From positions 1-64,000 of the forward strand of contig CAIKVZ010000240.1 of the NCBI GenBank assembly GCA_903830985.1: DNA of 64,000 nt. The letters are read 5' to 3'. Of the stretch, positions 26,252-34,805 are shown piece by piece (position 1 is the stretch's first letter; every line of letters starts with the position of its first letter). Made by a program: the position numbers and the translations under genes. Under the pieces are notes generated by a model. The model was not told where the DNA came from. It made no database searches and saw only the letters and a list, made by a program, of their open reading frames with translations. This DNA is from an uncultured beta proteobacterium (GTDB lineage: Bacteria > Pseudomonadota > Gammaproteobacteria > Burkholderiales > Burkholderiaceae_C).

Positions 26252-27016
26252 ATGCTTGAAACCCAGGATCTCACGGTGCGCTTCGGCGGGCACGTGGCGG
26301 TGAACGCTGTCTCCTGCAAATTTGCAGCGGGTACGTTGACCGCCATCGTCGGCCCGAATGGCGCTGGCAAGACCACGTACTTCAACCTGATCTCCGGGCA
26401 ACTCAAGGCCACTGCCGGGCGGGTCAGTCTGCGTGGCCGCGACCTGACGGGACTGAGCGCTTCGGCGCGCACGCACGCCGGGCTGGGTCGGGCCTTTCAG
26501 TTGACGAACCTTTTCCCCAACCTGAGCGTGCTGGAAAACGTGCGCCTGGCGGTGCAGGCCAGTCGGCCTGGTGCGCACCGCCGCGGACTGAACCTGTGGA
26601 GCATCTGGAGCGATCACGGCGCTCTCACGGCCCGCGCCCATGAGATCCTGGTTTCCGTTTCCATGGCGGCGCAGCAGGACGTTCCTGTGGCCAGCCTGCC
26701 GCACGGGGATCAGCGCAAGCTCGAAGTGGCGTTGCTCATGGCTTTGGAGCCCGCGGTCTACATGTTTGATGAGCCCACGGCAGGCATGAGCCACGACGAG
26801 GCGCCGGTCATCCTGAACCTCATCCGGGAACTGAAGAAGGATCGCAGCAAGACCATTCTGCTGGTGGAACACAAGATGGACGTGGTGCGCGAACTGGCTG
26901 ACCGCATCATCGTGCTGCACAACGGCTCGTTGGTGGCCGATGGGCTTCCGGCCGACGTCATGGCCTCGTCGGTCGTGCAGGAAGCTTATCTCGGCGTCGC
27001 GAAGGATCCCCAATGA
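26252..27016 (+). CDS. livG: ABC transporter ATP-binding protein, LivG type
   Basis: This 254-residue ATPase has Walker A GPNGAGKTTYF (about residue 33) and Walker B VYMFDEPTAGMS. The signature is LPHGDQRKLEVA in place of the usual LSGGQ, a LivG-type variant. The C-terminal AYLG motif is present. It powers import together with LivF. The start at 26252 is chosen because it matches the family N-terminus and has GAGG upstream; the frame upstream runs through the repeat element. It overlaps livF as ATGA. The symbol is by family; substrate is inferred. Confidence 0.9.
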   Translation: MLETQDLTVRFGGHVAVNAVSCKFAAGTLTAIVGPNGAGKTTYFNLISGQLKATAGRVSLRGRDLTGLSASARTHAGLGRAFQLTNLFPNLSVLENVRLAVQASRPGAHRRGLNLWSIWSDHGALTARAHEILVSVSMAAQQDVPVASLPHGDQRKLEVALLMALEPAVYMFDEPTAGMSHDEAPVILNLIRELKKDRSKTILLVEHKMDVVRELADRIIVLHNGSLVADGLPADVMASSVVQEAYLGVAKDPQ

Positions 27017-27738
27017 GTGCCAATCTGCTCGAGCTCAGCGGCGTGCACACGCACATCGGCGCCTACCACATCCTGCACGGCGTCGACCTCGTCGTGCCGC
27101 AGGGGCAACTCACCATGCTGCTGGGGCGCAACGGCGCGGGCAAGACCACCACGCTGCGCAGCATCATGGGCCTGTGGCGCGCTTCCAAGGGGAGCATCCG
27201 GTTCAAGGGCCAGGACATCACGGCCCTGCCCACGCCGCAGATCGCCGGTCTGAACATCGCCTACGTGCCGGAAAACATGGGCATCTTTTCCGACCTCACG
27301 GTGCAGGAAAACATGCTGCTGGCGGCGCGAGCGGCAAGCAACGCGGGCCAGATGGACGAAGCAAGGCTGCAATGGATTTTCAAACTGTTCCCGGCGGTGG
27401 AGAAATTCTGGAAGCACCCGGCGGGCAAACTGTCGGGCGGGCAAAAGCAGATGCTGGCGGTGTCGCGCGCCATCGTCGAACCGCGCGACCTGCTGCTCAT
27501 CGACGAGCCGAGCAAGGGCCTGGCGCCGGTCATGATCAACAACATGATCGACGCTTTTTCGCAGCTCAAGCAAAGCGGCGTGACGATTCTTTTGGTCGAG
27601 CAAAACATCAACTTCGCCAAGCGTCTCGGTGACCGCGTGGCGGTGATGGACAACGGCGTCGTGGTGCACGCCGGCTCCATGGCCGAGCTGGCCGCAGACG
27701 AAGGCTTGCAGCGCTCGCTGCTGGGACTGGCTCTATGA
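27013..27738 (+). CDS. livF: ABC transporter ATP-binding protein, LivF type
   Basis: This 241-residue ATPase has Walker A GRNGAGKTTTL, signature KLSGGQKQMLAVSRA, Walker B LLLIDEPSKGLAP, and the switch His replaced by Gln in LLVEQNINFA as usual for LivF. The conserved YVPENMGIFSDLTVQEN is a LivF hallmark. It pairs with LivG on the cytoplasmic face. Both ends overlap neighbouring genes by ATGA, so the operon is tightly coupled. Confidence 0.92.
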   Translation: MSANLLELSGVHTHIGAYHILHGVDLVVPQGQLTMLLGRNGAGKTTTLRSIMGLWRASKGSIRFKGQDITALPTPQIAGLNIAYVPENMGIFSDLTVQENMLLAARAASNAGQMDEARLQWIFKLFPAVEKFWKHPAGKLSGGQKQMLAVSRAIVEPRDLLLIDEPSKGLAPVMINNMIDAFSQLKQSGVTILLVEQNINFAKRLGDRVAVMDNGVVVHAGSMAELAADEGLQRSLLGLAL

Positions 27739-28724
27739 ACAAGATCACCCAGGATTTCGACTGGAAGCCGCTGCTGCTCGTGCCCTTGCTGGCGCTGTTT
27801 GCCCTGCCACTGGTGGGCTCGGCCTCCACCTGGGTCACGCTCACGGTGGCGGGTCTTGCCATGGGCATGATCGTCTTCATCATCGCATCCGGTCTGACCC
27901 TGGTGTTCGGCCTCATGGACGTGCTGAATTTCGGCCACGGCGTGTTCATCGCCCTGGGTGCCTTCGTCGCCACCAGCGTGCTCGGCGCCATGGGCGACTG
28001 GACCGGCTCACCCGAACTCTGGCGCAACCTGCTGGCCGTGTTCTCGGCCATGGTCGTGGCCATGCTGGTCGCGGCGGCCGTGGGCCTGGCGTTCGAGCGC
28101 TTCATCGTGCGCCCGGTCTATGGCCAGCACCTGAAGCAGATCCTCATCACCATGGGCGGCATGATCATCGGCGAGGAACTCATCAAGGTGGTCTGGGGCC
28201 CGCTGCAGATCGCGCTACCGCTGCCAGAGGCCATGCGCGGCTCCATCCTGCTGGGCGACGCTGCGGTCGAACGCTACCGGCTGCTGGCCGTGGTGGTGGG
28301 ACTGGCGGTGTTTGCGCTGCAGGTCTGGGTGCTGGCGCGCACCAAGATCGGCCTGCTGATCCGCGCCGGTGTGCAGGACCGCGAGATGGTCGAGTCTCTG
28401 GGCTACCGCATCCGGCGCCTGTTCATTGGCGTGTTCGTGGTGGGCAGTGCGCTGGCCGGCCTGGGCGGCGTGATGTGGGGTCTGTACCAGCAGAACGTGG
28501 TGCCGCAGATGGGCGCGCAGGTGAACGTGCTGATCTTCATCGTCATCATCATCGGCGGTCTGGGCTCCACCGGCGGCGCGCTCATCGGCGCGTTGCTGGT
28601 GGGGCTCATGGCCAACTACACCGGCTTTCTGTTGCCGAAGGTGGCGCTGTTTTCCAACATCGCGCTCATGGTGGCGGTGCTGCTGTGGCGCCCCCAGGGC
28701 GTCTACCCCGTGGCCAATCGCTAA
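27735..28724 (+). CDS. livH: ABC transporter permease, LivH type
   Basis: This 329-residue inner-membrane permease has about eight hydrophobic segments. The LivH features GLTLVFGLMDVLNFGHGVF (about 55) and the coupling loop with DREMVESLGYRIRRLF are present. It forms the translocation pore with LivM. Its start overlaps the livF stop as ATGA, and livM starts 10 bp after its stop. Confidence 0.92.
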   Translation: MNKITQDFDWKPLLLVPLLALFALPLVGSASTWVTLTVAGLAMGMIVFIIASGLTLVFGLMDVLNFGHGVFIALGAFVATSVLGAMGDWTGSPELWRNLLAVFSAMVVAMLVAAAVGLAFERFIVRPVYGQHLKQILITMGGMIIGEELIKVVWGPLQIALPLPEAMRGSILLGDAAVERYRLLAVVVGLAVFALQVWVLARTKIGLLIRAGVQDREMVESLGYRIRRLFIGVFVVGSALAGLGGVMWGLYQQNVVPQMGAQVNVLIFIVIIIGGLGSTGGALIGALLVGLMANYTGFLLPKVALFSNIALMVAVLLWRPQGVYPVANR

Positions 28725-28734
28725 GGGCAAATTG

Positions 28735-29802
28735 ATGCTGAACCGACTGATCTCCAATGACTTTCCGCGCAGCCGCGTGCTCGCAGTGCTGCTCGTAGGC
28801 CTGCTGCTGGCGCTGGCGCTCACACCCTTCATTTTTCCGGGCGTGAAGCCGCTGAGCGTGGCGGCCAAGGTGCTGGTGTTCGTGGTGCTGGTGGCCAGCT
28901 TTGACCTGCTGCTGGGCTATACCGGTATCGTCAGCTTTGCCCACACCATGTTCTTCGGCATTGGGGCCTACGGCATCGCCATCGCCACGACCAATTTGGG
29001 CCCGACCTGGGCTGCGCTGGGCCTGGGCCTCGCCGGCGCGCTGGCGCTGTCGCTGCTGCTGTCGCTGGCGGTGGGGCTGTTTTCGCTGCGCGTGCGCGCC
29101 ATCTTCTTTGCCATGATCACCCTGGCCGTGGCCTCGGCCTTCCAGACCCTGGCCTCGCAGCTGTCCGACTTCACCGGCGGCGAGGACGGCCTGTCCTTCA
29201 AGCTGCCGGACTGGCTGTCGCCGAACTTCGAGTTGTTCGACGAACCGGTGCTGGGGGTGACGATCGACGGGCACATCATCTGCTATTACCTGCTGTTCGT
29301 GCTGGCCTTGGGCTTGCTGCTGGCGCTGCTGCGCATCGTGAATTCGCCTTTCGGTCGGGTGCTGCAGGCGATCCGCGAGAACGAGTTCCGGGCCGAGGCC
29401 ATAGGCTACCGCGTGGTGGTGTACCGCACGCTGTCCAGCGTGCTGTCTGCCCTGTTCGCCACCGTCGCCGGCGCCATGCTGGCGCTCTGGCTGCGCTACA
29501 ACGGACCCGACACCTCGCTGTCCTTTGAAATCATGATGGACGTGCTGCTCATCGTGGTCATCGGCGGCATGGGAACGATCTACGGCGCGGCCATTGGCGC
29601 GGCGCTGTTCCTGGTGGCGCAAAGCTACCTGCAAGACCTGCTGCGCCTGGCCAGCGACGCCACGGCATCGGTTCCCGTGCTGAGCGCGCTGCTCTCGCCG
29701 GACCGCTGGCTGCTCTGGCTGGGCTTGTTGTTTGTGCTGTCGGTTTACTACTTTCCCACGGGTGTGGTGGGGCGTTTGCGTGCGGGTCGGGCGAAAGCCT
29801 GA
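28735..29802 (+). CDS. livM: ABC transporter permease, LivM type
   Basis: This 355-residue inner-membrane permease has about nine hydrophobic segments. LLLGYTGIVSFAHTMFFGIG and the coupling-loop residues AIRENEFRAEAIGYRV are LivM-like. The ATG at 28735 follows AAGGG by about 8 bases and is preferred to the TTG one codon earlier. It completes the SBP-G-F-H-M transporter set. The 3HB-oligomer hydrolase gene follows after about 40 bases. Confidence 0.9.
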   Translation: MLNRLISNDFPRSRVLAVLLVGLLLALALTPFIFPGVKPLSVAAKVLVFVVLVASFDLLLGYTGIVSFAHTMFFGIGAYGIAIATTNLGPTWAALGLGLAGALALSLLLSLAVGLFSLRVRAIFFAMITLAVASAFQTLASQLSDFTGGEDGLSFKLPDWLSPNFELFDEPVLGVTIDGHIICYYLLFVLALGLLLALLRIVNSPFGRVLQAIRENEFRAEAIGYRVVVYRTLSSVLSALFATVAGAMLALWLRYNGPDTSLSFEIMMDVLLIVVIGGMGTIYGAAIGAALFLVAQSYLQDLLRLASDATASVPVLSALLSPDRWLLWLGLLFVLSVYYFPTGVVGRLRAGRAKA

Positions 29803-29841
29803 AACCGATTCTTTGTCGATACAACTCTAGGGGACATGACG

Positions 29842-32046
29842 ATGAACCAGACCAAAGTATTTGCCAACCGTACGCCGGCGGCCCTGCTGGCGACGCTGCT
29901 CGGCGGCGTGGCGCTGAGTGGTTGTGGCGGCTCCGACCCGCAGATCAACCAACTCCCCGTCGGCGCCAATCCCTTGGCGCGCGTGGCCTACCGCGCGACA
30001 GTCGTGGGCACGGGCAGCACAGCCGCGACGCAGGACCTGCTGACCGGCGGCCTGGGCAAGAGTGGTCTGGTGAACACGGCGGCCACGCCCGTCTATGCGA
30101 ATCCCCTGGCGCCGACGGTCGACGAGCTGCGCCGCAACGCTCTGCAGTCCAACTACCGCGGACTGGTGGACAACTCGGTCAAGGGCGGCTTTGGCCTGCT
30201 GTTCGGGCCCAATATTGATCTCGCCGGCAACAGCACGCTGGGCGAGGGGCTGGTGCCTGGGGTGGAGTACACGGGCACGCTGGACGATGGCACGGGCCGC
30301 AAGAACGTGGCCATGGCGATCCAGATTCCGGACAGCTTCAATGTGAATGCACCTTGCATCGTGCTGGCGCCATCGTCTGGCTCGCGCGGCGTCTATGGTG
30401 CCATCGCGACGGCAGGCGAGTGGGGCCTGAAGCGCGGTTGCGCCGTGGCCCTGACCGACGCCGGCAAGGGCGTCGGCGTATATGACCCCAGCGACGACAG
30501 CGTGAACCGCTTCGATGGAACGCGCGCCACGCGCAGCGTGGCCGGTGCGCTGACGCAATTCGCTGCCAACCTAAGCGACGCGGCGCGCGCAGTTTTCAGT
30601 CAGGCATTCCCGAACCGGCTCGCGCTCAAGCATGCCCACTCGCAAATCAATCCGGAGAAGGATTGGGGCACCGATACCCTGGCCGCAGCCCGCTATGCGC
30701 TGTACGCGTTGAACGAGGAATACGCCGACGCCTTGGGCAACGGCAAAGGCGTGCGCTTCACCGCCGCCAATACCGTGATCATCGCGGCCTCGGTGTCCAA
30801 TGGTGGCGCCGCGGTGTTGCGCGCCGCCGAGCAGGACACCGCGGGCATCATCGGCGGCGTGGTGGCCTTCGAGCCCAGCGCCCAGCCGAACACCACGGCC
30901 GGCTATGGCGTGCAGTTCGCCGGTGCGGCGGTGGTCGGCTACGGCAAGTCGCTGGCCGACTACTTCACGCTCGCCAACCTGTACCAGCCCTGCGCGGCTT
31001 TGGCGACATCCGCCACCATGGCCGAGGTCTCGGTGTTCAACTACATGTCGCTCACCGGCATGAACCCGCGTGCGGCCAATCGCTGCGCGGCCCTCGCGGC
31101 CAAGGGTCTGGTGGCCGGTGCGACCACGGCGGAGCAGTCGGCTGACGCGCTGCTCAAGCTGCGCGCCTACGGCTTCACCGCAGACAACGACGTCATGCAT
31201 AACGCCATGTACGCCCTGGGCAACGCGCCCATCATTGCGGCGATGTACACCAACGCCTACGGCCGCTTCAGCGTGGCGGACAACCTGTGCGGGGTCAGTC
31301 TGGCTGCAGTCGACGCCACCGGTTCTCCGGTCGCTGTGGGCGCAGCCGCCAAGGCCGCCACCTATGCCATTGGCAACGGAACGGCCAACGGTTCGCCCGC
31401 CACAGTCGTGTACAACGACTCGGTCGGCGGCGCCAAGTCCTGGCCGCTGGCGGTTTCTCCGTCGAGCGGCAAGGCCGACTTTGCGCTGGACAGCGCGCTG
31501 TGCCAGCGCGCCCTGGTGACGGGTGTGGACAGCATCTCGGGCGCGTCTTTGGGCGCGGCCACAGTTCCGACCAAGGCGCAAAGCGACGCCGTGCGTGCCG
31601 GCATCGCCGAAGTCCTGCTCAATGGCAATCTGCGTGGCAAGCCGACGATCATGGTGGCGGGGCGCAGCGACGCCTTGCTGCCGGTGAACAACTCCGAGCG
31701 CGCCTACACCGCCTGGAACCATCTGGTCGAGGGGGCCAACAGCAAACTGCGGTACATCGAGGTCACGAACGCCCAGCACTTCGATTCCTTCATCCCTTTC
31801 TCCGGATTCGACACGCGCTATGTGCCGCTGCATGCCTACTTCACCCAGGCCATGAATGCCATGTACGCGCATCTGACGAGCGGCGCGGCACTGCCGCCCA
31901 GCCAGGTGGTGCGCACGACGGCACGCGGCGGTGTGCCCGGCGCCGCGCCGGCCATCACTGCCTTGAACGTGCCCGCCATCGCGGCCGCACCGGCTGCGGC
32001 TGACGCCATCGGCTTCAGCGGCAACGCGGTGGCGATACCGCAGTGA
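29842..32046 (+). CDS. 3-hydroxybutyrate-oligomer hydrolase family lipoprotein
   Basis: This 734-residue protein has a lipoprotein signal peptide (lipobox LSGC near residue 29, followed by GGSDP), so it should be anchored outside the inner membrane. The body matches the D-(-)-3-hydroxybutyrate-oligomer hydrolase family. A Ser-centred elbow SVSNGG (Ser319), VMVAGRSDALLPVNNSERAY near residue 610 and AQHFDSFIPFSGFDTRYVPL near 640 supply a likely Ser-Asp-His triad. It would split 3HB oligomers released from PHB into monomers. RBS spacing favours the ATG at 29842 over 29836. It lies downstream of the ABC transporter in the probable sigma-54 regulon. Confidence 0.85.
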   Translation: MNQTKVFANRTPAALLATLLGGVALSGCGGSDPQINQLPVGANPLARVAYRATVVGTGSTAATQDLLTGGLGKSGLVNTAATPVYANPLAPTVDELRRNALQSNYRGLVDNSVKGGFGLLFGPNIDLAGNSTLGEGLVPGVEYTGTLDDGTGRKNVAMAIQIPDSFNVNAPCIVLAPSSGSRGVYGAIATAGEWGLKRGCAVALTDAGKGVGVYDPSDDSVNRFDGTRATRSVAGALTQFAANLSDAARAVFSQAFPNRLALKHAHSQINPEKDWGTDTLAAARYALYALNEEYADALGNGKGVRFTAANTVIIAASVSNGGAAVLRAAEQDTAGIIGGVVAFEPSAQPNTTAGYGVQFAGAAVVGYGKSLADYFTLANLYQPCAALATSATMAEVSVFNYMSLTGMNPRAANRCAALAAKGLVAGATTAEQSADALLKLRAYGFTADNDVMHNAMYALGNAPIIAAMYTNAYGRFSVADNLCGVSLAAVDATGSPVAVGAAAKAATYAIGNGTANGSPATVVYNDSVGGAKSWPLAVSPSSGKADFALDSALCQRALVTGVDSISGASLGAATVPTKAQSDAVRAGIAEVLLNGNLRGKPTIMVAGRSDALLPVNNSERAYTAWNHLVEGANSKLRYIEVTNAQHFDSFIPFSGFDTRYVPLHAYFTQAMNAMYAHLTSGAALPPSQVVRTTARGGVPGAAPAITALNVPAIAAAPAAADAIGFSGNAVAIPQ

Positions 32047-32119
32047 GCCCGGGCGCACTGCGACCAGCGATGACGGTTCACTGATCAGCTCCAAGGCGAT
32101 TCGACACGGGGGACGCGCC

Positions 32120-32983
32120 ATGCCAATGACATCCAACTACCTGACCTGCGCCGGGCGCGAAATTCATTACACCGAATGGGGTGCGCAGCACAGCGAAACG
32201 GTGATTGCCTGGCATGGCCTGGCGCGCACCGGGCGCGACATGGACGAACTGGCGCAGCGTCTGAGCCCGCATTACCGGGTCATTTGTCCCGATACCATAG
32301 GCCGGGGCTTAAGCCAGTGGAGCCCGCTGCCGGCGCAGGAGTACTGTCTGGCGTTCTATGCGCGCATCGCGGCCGAGCTGCTTGGCCAACTCGGCATCGA
32401 GCAGGCGCATTGGGTGGGCACCTCCATGGGTGGGGCCATCGGCATGCTGTGCGCCGGCGCCCTGACCCAGCCGCAGCTCAAGGGTCGCATCCGCAGCCTG
32501 GTGCTCAACGACAACGCGCCCGAGCTGGCCCAGCCGGCGATCGAGCGCATCAAGGCCTATGCCGGCAAGCCGCCGGCGTTTGCCACGGTGATGGAACTGG
32601 AGGCTTTCTTCCGTCAGGTCTACCAACCCTATGGGCAGCTGACCGACGCGCAGTGGCGCCGGCTGGCAGAGACCTCGACGCGCCGCTTGCCCGACGGCCG
32701 CGTCACGCCGCATTACGACCCGGCCATGGTGCAGCAGTTCACGCACCATCCCGACGACTACCTGATCTGGGCGCATTACGACGCGGTCGAGGTTCCGGTG
32801 CTGCTGTTGCGCGGCGCCGAGTCGGACCTGGTGCTGCCGCAAACAGTGGCACGCATGCGCCTGCGCGGGCCCGGTGCCAAGGGCCTGCTGCACGTGATTG
32901 AGGTGCCAGGCTGTGGCCACGCGCCGGCGCTCAACGTGGCCGCGCAACTGGACCCGGTGGTCAGCTTTTTGAAAAGCTGCTAG
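32120..32983 (+). CDS. Alpha/beta-fold hydrolase
   Basis: This 287-residue cytosolic alpha/beta hydrolase has the HG oxyanion motif (AWHGLARTG, about residue 32), the nucleophile elbow GTSMGG (about 98-103), an acid in RGAESDLVLP and the catalytic His in GCGHAP near the C-terminus. The triad is complete. There is no signal peptide. It lies 73 bp after the 3HB-oligomer hydrolase and may act on an imported ester or thioester of the same pathway, though the family is too broad to name a substrate. An in-frame ATG two codons later could also be the start. Its stop overlaps that of the convergent aldo/keto reductase in the tetramer CTAG. Confidence 0.82.
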   Translation: MPMTSNYLTCAGREIHYTEWGAQHSETVIAWHGLARTGRDMDELAQRLSPHYRVICPDTIGRGLSQWSPLPAQEYCLAFYARIAAELLGQLGIEQAHWVGTSMGGAIGMLCAGALTQPQLKGRIRSLVLNDNAPELAQPAIERIKAYAGKPPAFATVMELEAFFRQVYQPYGQLTDAQWRRLAETSTRRLPDGRVTPHYDPAMVQQFTHHPDDYLIWAHYDAVEVPVLLLRGAESDLVLPQTVARMRLRGPGAKGLLHVIEVPGCGHAPALNVAAQLDPVVSFLKSC

Positions 32984-33975
32984 CGACCGTTGAGCGGATA
33001 GGCCGGGTCGGTATAGCCCGGTGTCGAGGGGTGACCCGGCGGCACCAGCGAATCCACCAGCGTCTCGTCCGCCGCGTCGATGACGCAATCGAGTGCGCCG
33101 AAATAGTCCTGCCATTGCGCCAGCGTGCGCGGCCCGGCGATGACCGAACTGACGCGCCGGTTCGCCAGCACCCAGGCGGTGGCAAAGTGGCTCAAGGCCA
33201 CGCCTTTGTTGTCGCAATGCAGCTTCAGCGTTTGCGCGATGCGCAATGATTCTTCGCGAAACTCCGTGTCCAGCATGCGCTTGTCGCCGCGCCCGGCGCG
33301 GCTGTCCGCTGCCGGCCGGCTGCCGGGCGCGTATTTGCCGGACAGCACGCCGCGCGCGATCGGGCTGTAGGGCACGATGCCCAGGCCATGGTGCGCGCAA
33401 GCCGGCAGCACTTCCACCTCGGGCAGGCGATTGAGCAGGTTGTAGTACGGCTGACAGACCACAGGTCCTGGCATGTTCAGTTGGCGTGCCAGATGCACCA
33501 CTTCGGCGATGCGCCAGCCGCGAAAATTCGACACACCCCAGTAGCGGATCTTGCCGGCGCGCAGCAGCAGGTCAAGTGCGCGCAAGGGCTCCTCCAGGTT
33601 CATGTCATTGCGGTCGAAGTGCAGGTAGTAGATGTCGATGTAGTCCGTGGCCAGACGCCGCAGGCTGGCTTCGCATTCGCGCAGCATCCAGGTGCGCGAG
33701 TAGTCGCCTTCATTCGGTCGCTGCGTCATCTTGTTGCCCAGCTTGGTGGCCAGGATCCAGTCGTTGCGCGTGCCCTGCAGCAGTTCACCGACCATGGTTT
33801 CCGACCTTCCCTTGGAGTAGGCGTCGGCGGTGTCGATGAAATTCACGCCCTGCTCGCGCGCGTGCGCCACGATGCGGCCGGCCTCGGCCGCGTCGGTCTG
33901 ATCGGCGAACATCATGGCGCCCAGACAGAGCGCGGAAACCTGAAGCTGGCTTTTGCCGAGATGGCGGTATTGCAT
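32980..33975 (-). CDS. Aldo/keto reductase
   Basis: This 331-residue NADPH-dependent TIM-barrel oxidoreductase starts MQYRHLGKSQLQVS. The catalytic set is visible: Asp in FIDTADAYSKG, Tyr in the same stretch, Lys in ATKLG and His in YYLHFDRND. WGVSNFRGW and YSPIARGVLSGKY are typical of the Tas/YajO-like branch. The start at 33975 is set by family alignment and an AGGA upstream; a longer frame to 34122 is rejected. Substrate is unknown. It is divergent from proQ. Confidence 0.87.
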   Translation of the reverse strand: MQYRHLGKSQLQVSALCLGAMMFADQTDAAEAGRIVAHAREQGVNFIDTADAYSKGRSETMVGELLQGTRNDWILATKLGNKMTQRPNEGDYSRTWMLRECEASLRRLATDYIDIYYLHFDRNDMNLEEPLRALDLLLRAGKIRYWGVSNFRGWRIAEVVHLARQLNMPGPVVCQPYYNLLNRLPEVEVLPACAHHGLGIVPYSPIARGVLSGKYAPGSRPAADSRAGRGDKRMLDTEFREESLRIAQTLKLHCDNKGVALSHFATAWVLANRRVSSVIAGPRTLAQWQDYFGALDCVIDAADETLVDSLVPPGHPSTPGYTDPAYPLNGR

Positions 33976-34115
33976 GGAAATTTCCTGTGAAAGCGAGGGT
34001 TGAAAGTGGTGTGCCCATGGTAACGGAGCAGCGCTGCAGACGGTGCCTCGTGACGCCAGGCGCCTCGGTTTTGCAACTTCGCCGACAATCGTGGGTTGCT
34101 TCACCGATTTAATCC

Positions 34116-34805
34116 ATGACATTCACTGCTGCAGAACCCACCGTGTCCCCTGACGCGACCACCCCGGCCGAAGGCCCAACGAAAAAGCCCGCACGTTCCA
34201 CTCCGGTGCAGCCGGTGCTGGAAAAACTGTTTGAACTCTACCCTCGGCTGTTTGGTGGCGAATTCCTGCCGCTCAAGCTCGGGGTGTTTCAGGAACTGCT
34301 GGCCGGCCATCCGGAGGTCTTCACCCGCGACAGCCTGAAGGCGGCGCTGGGGGTGCATACGCGCTCGGCGCGCTACCTGCAAAGCGTCGCGGCAGGCAAG
34401 AAGCGCCATGACCTGCAAGGCGAACCGGTCGGCGACGTGGCGCCCGAGCATGTGCATCAGGCCTTGATGGAACTGTTCCGACGCCGCCAGGCCCGCTCCA
34501 GGGAAGACCTGCGGCCCAAGCTGCGCCAACAACTGATCACCGCCTTCCTGGCTTCCGGCCTGACGCGCCAGGATTACCTGGCCCGGGTGCAGACCAACGA
34601 CCCCCAGGCCAACCTTCCGCTGGAAGACGCCCTGGCCGAATACGATCAGAAAATGGCCAAGCAGGACGCACTGATCCGGGCTTTTCAGAGCAGCGGCAAG
34701 ACGCTGGCCGAGTTTGCCGACATGTACGGCCTGGACGAGCGCGAGGTCAGCGCCGCGCTGGCGAGCGTGACGCCTGCGCCCGCCGACCCGACTGTAGCCG
34801 GCTAA
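34116..34805 (+). CDS. ProQ/FinO-family RNA-binding protein
   Basis: This 229-residue protein has a ProQ/FinO RNA chaperone domain (about residues 30-125), seen in LELYPRLFGGEFLPLKLGV-like residues and HTRSARYLQSVAAGKKRHDL. The C-terminal part is Ala/Glu-rich and helical. It should bind structured small RNAs and mRNA 3' ends. The 35 N-terminal residues are low-complexity (Pro, Thr, Ala). Its TAA stop shares bases with the stop of the convergent polyphosphate enzyme gene. Confidence 0.85.
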   Translation: MTFTAAEPTVSPDATTPAEGPTKKPARSTPVQPVLEKLFELYPRLFGGEFLPLKLGVFQELLAGHPEVFTRDSLKAALGVHTRSARYLQSVAAGKKRHDLQGEPVGDVAPEHVHQALMELFRRRQARSREDLRPKLRQQLITAFLASGLTRQDYLARVQTNDPQANLPLEDALAEYDQKMAKQDALIRAFQSSGKTLAEFADMYGLDEREVSAALASVTPAPADPTVAG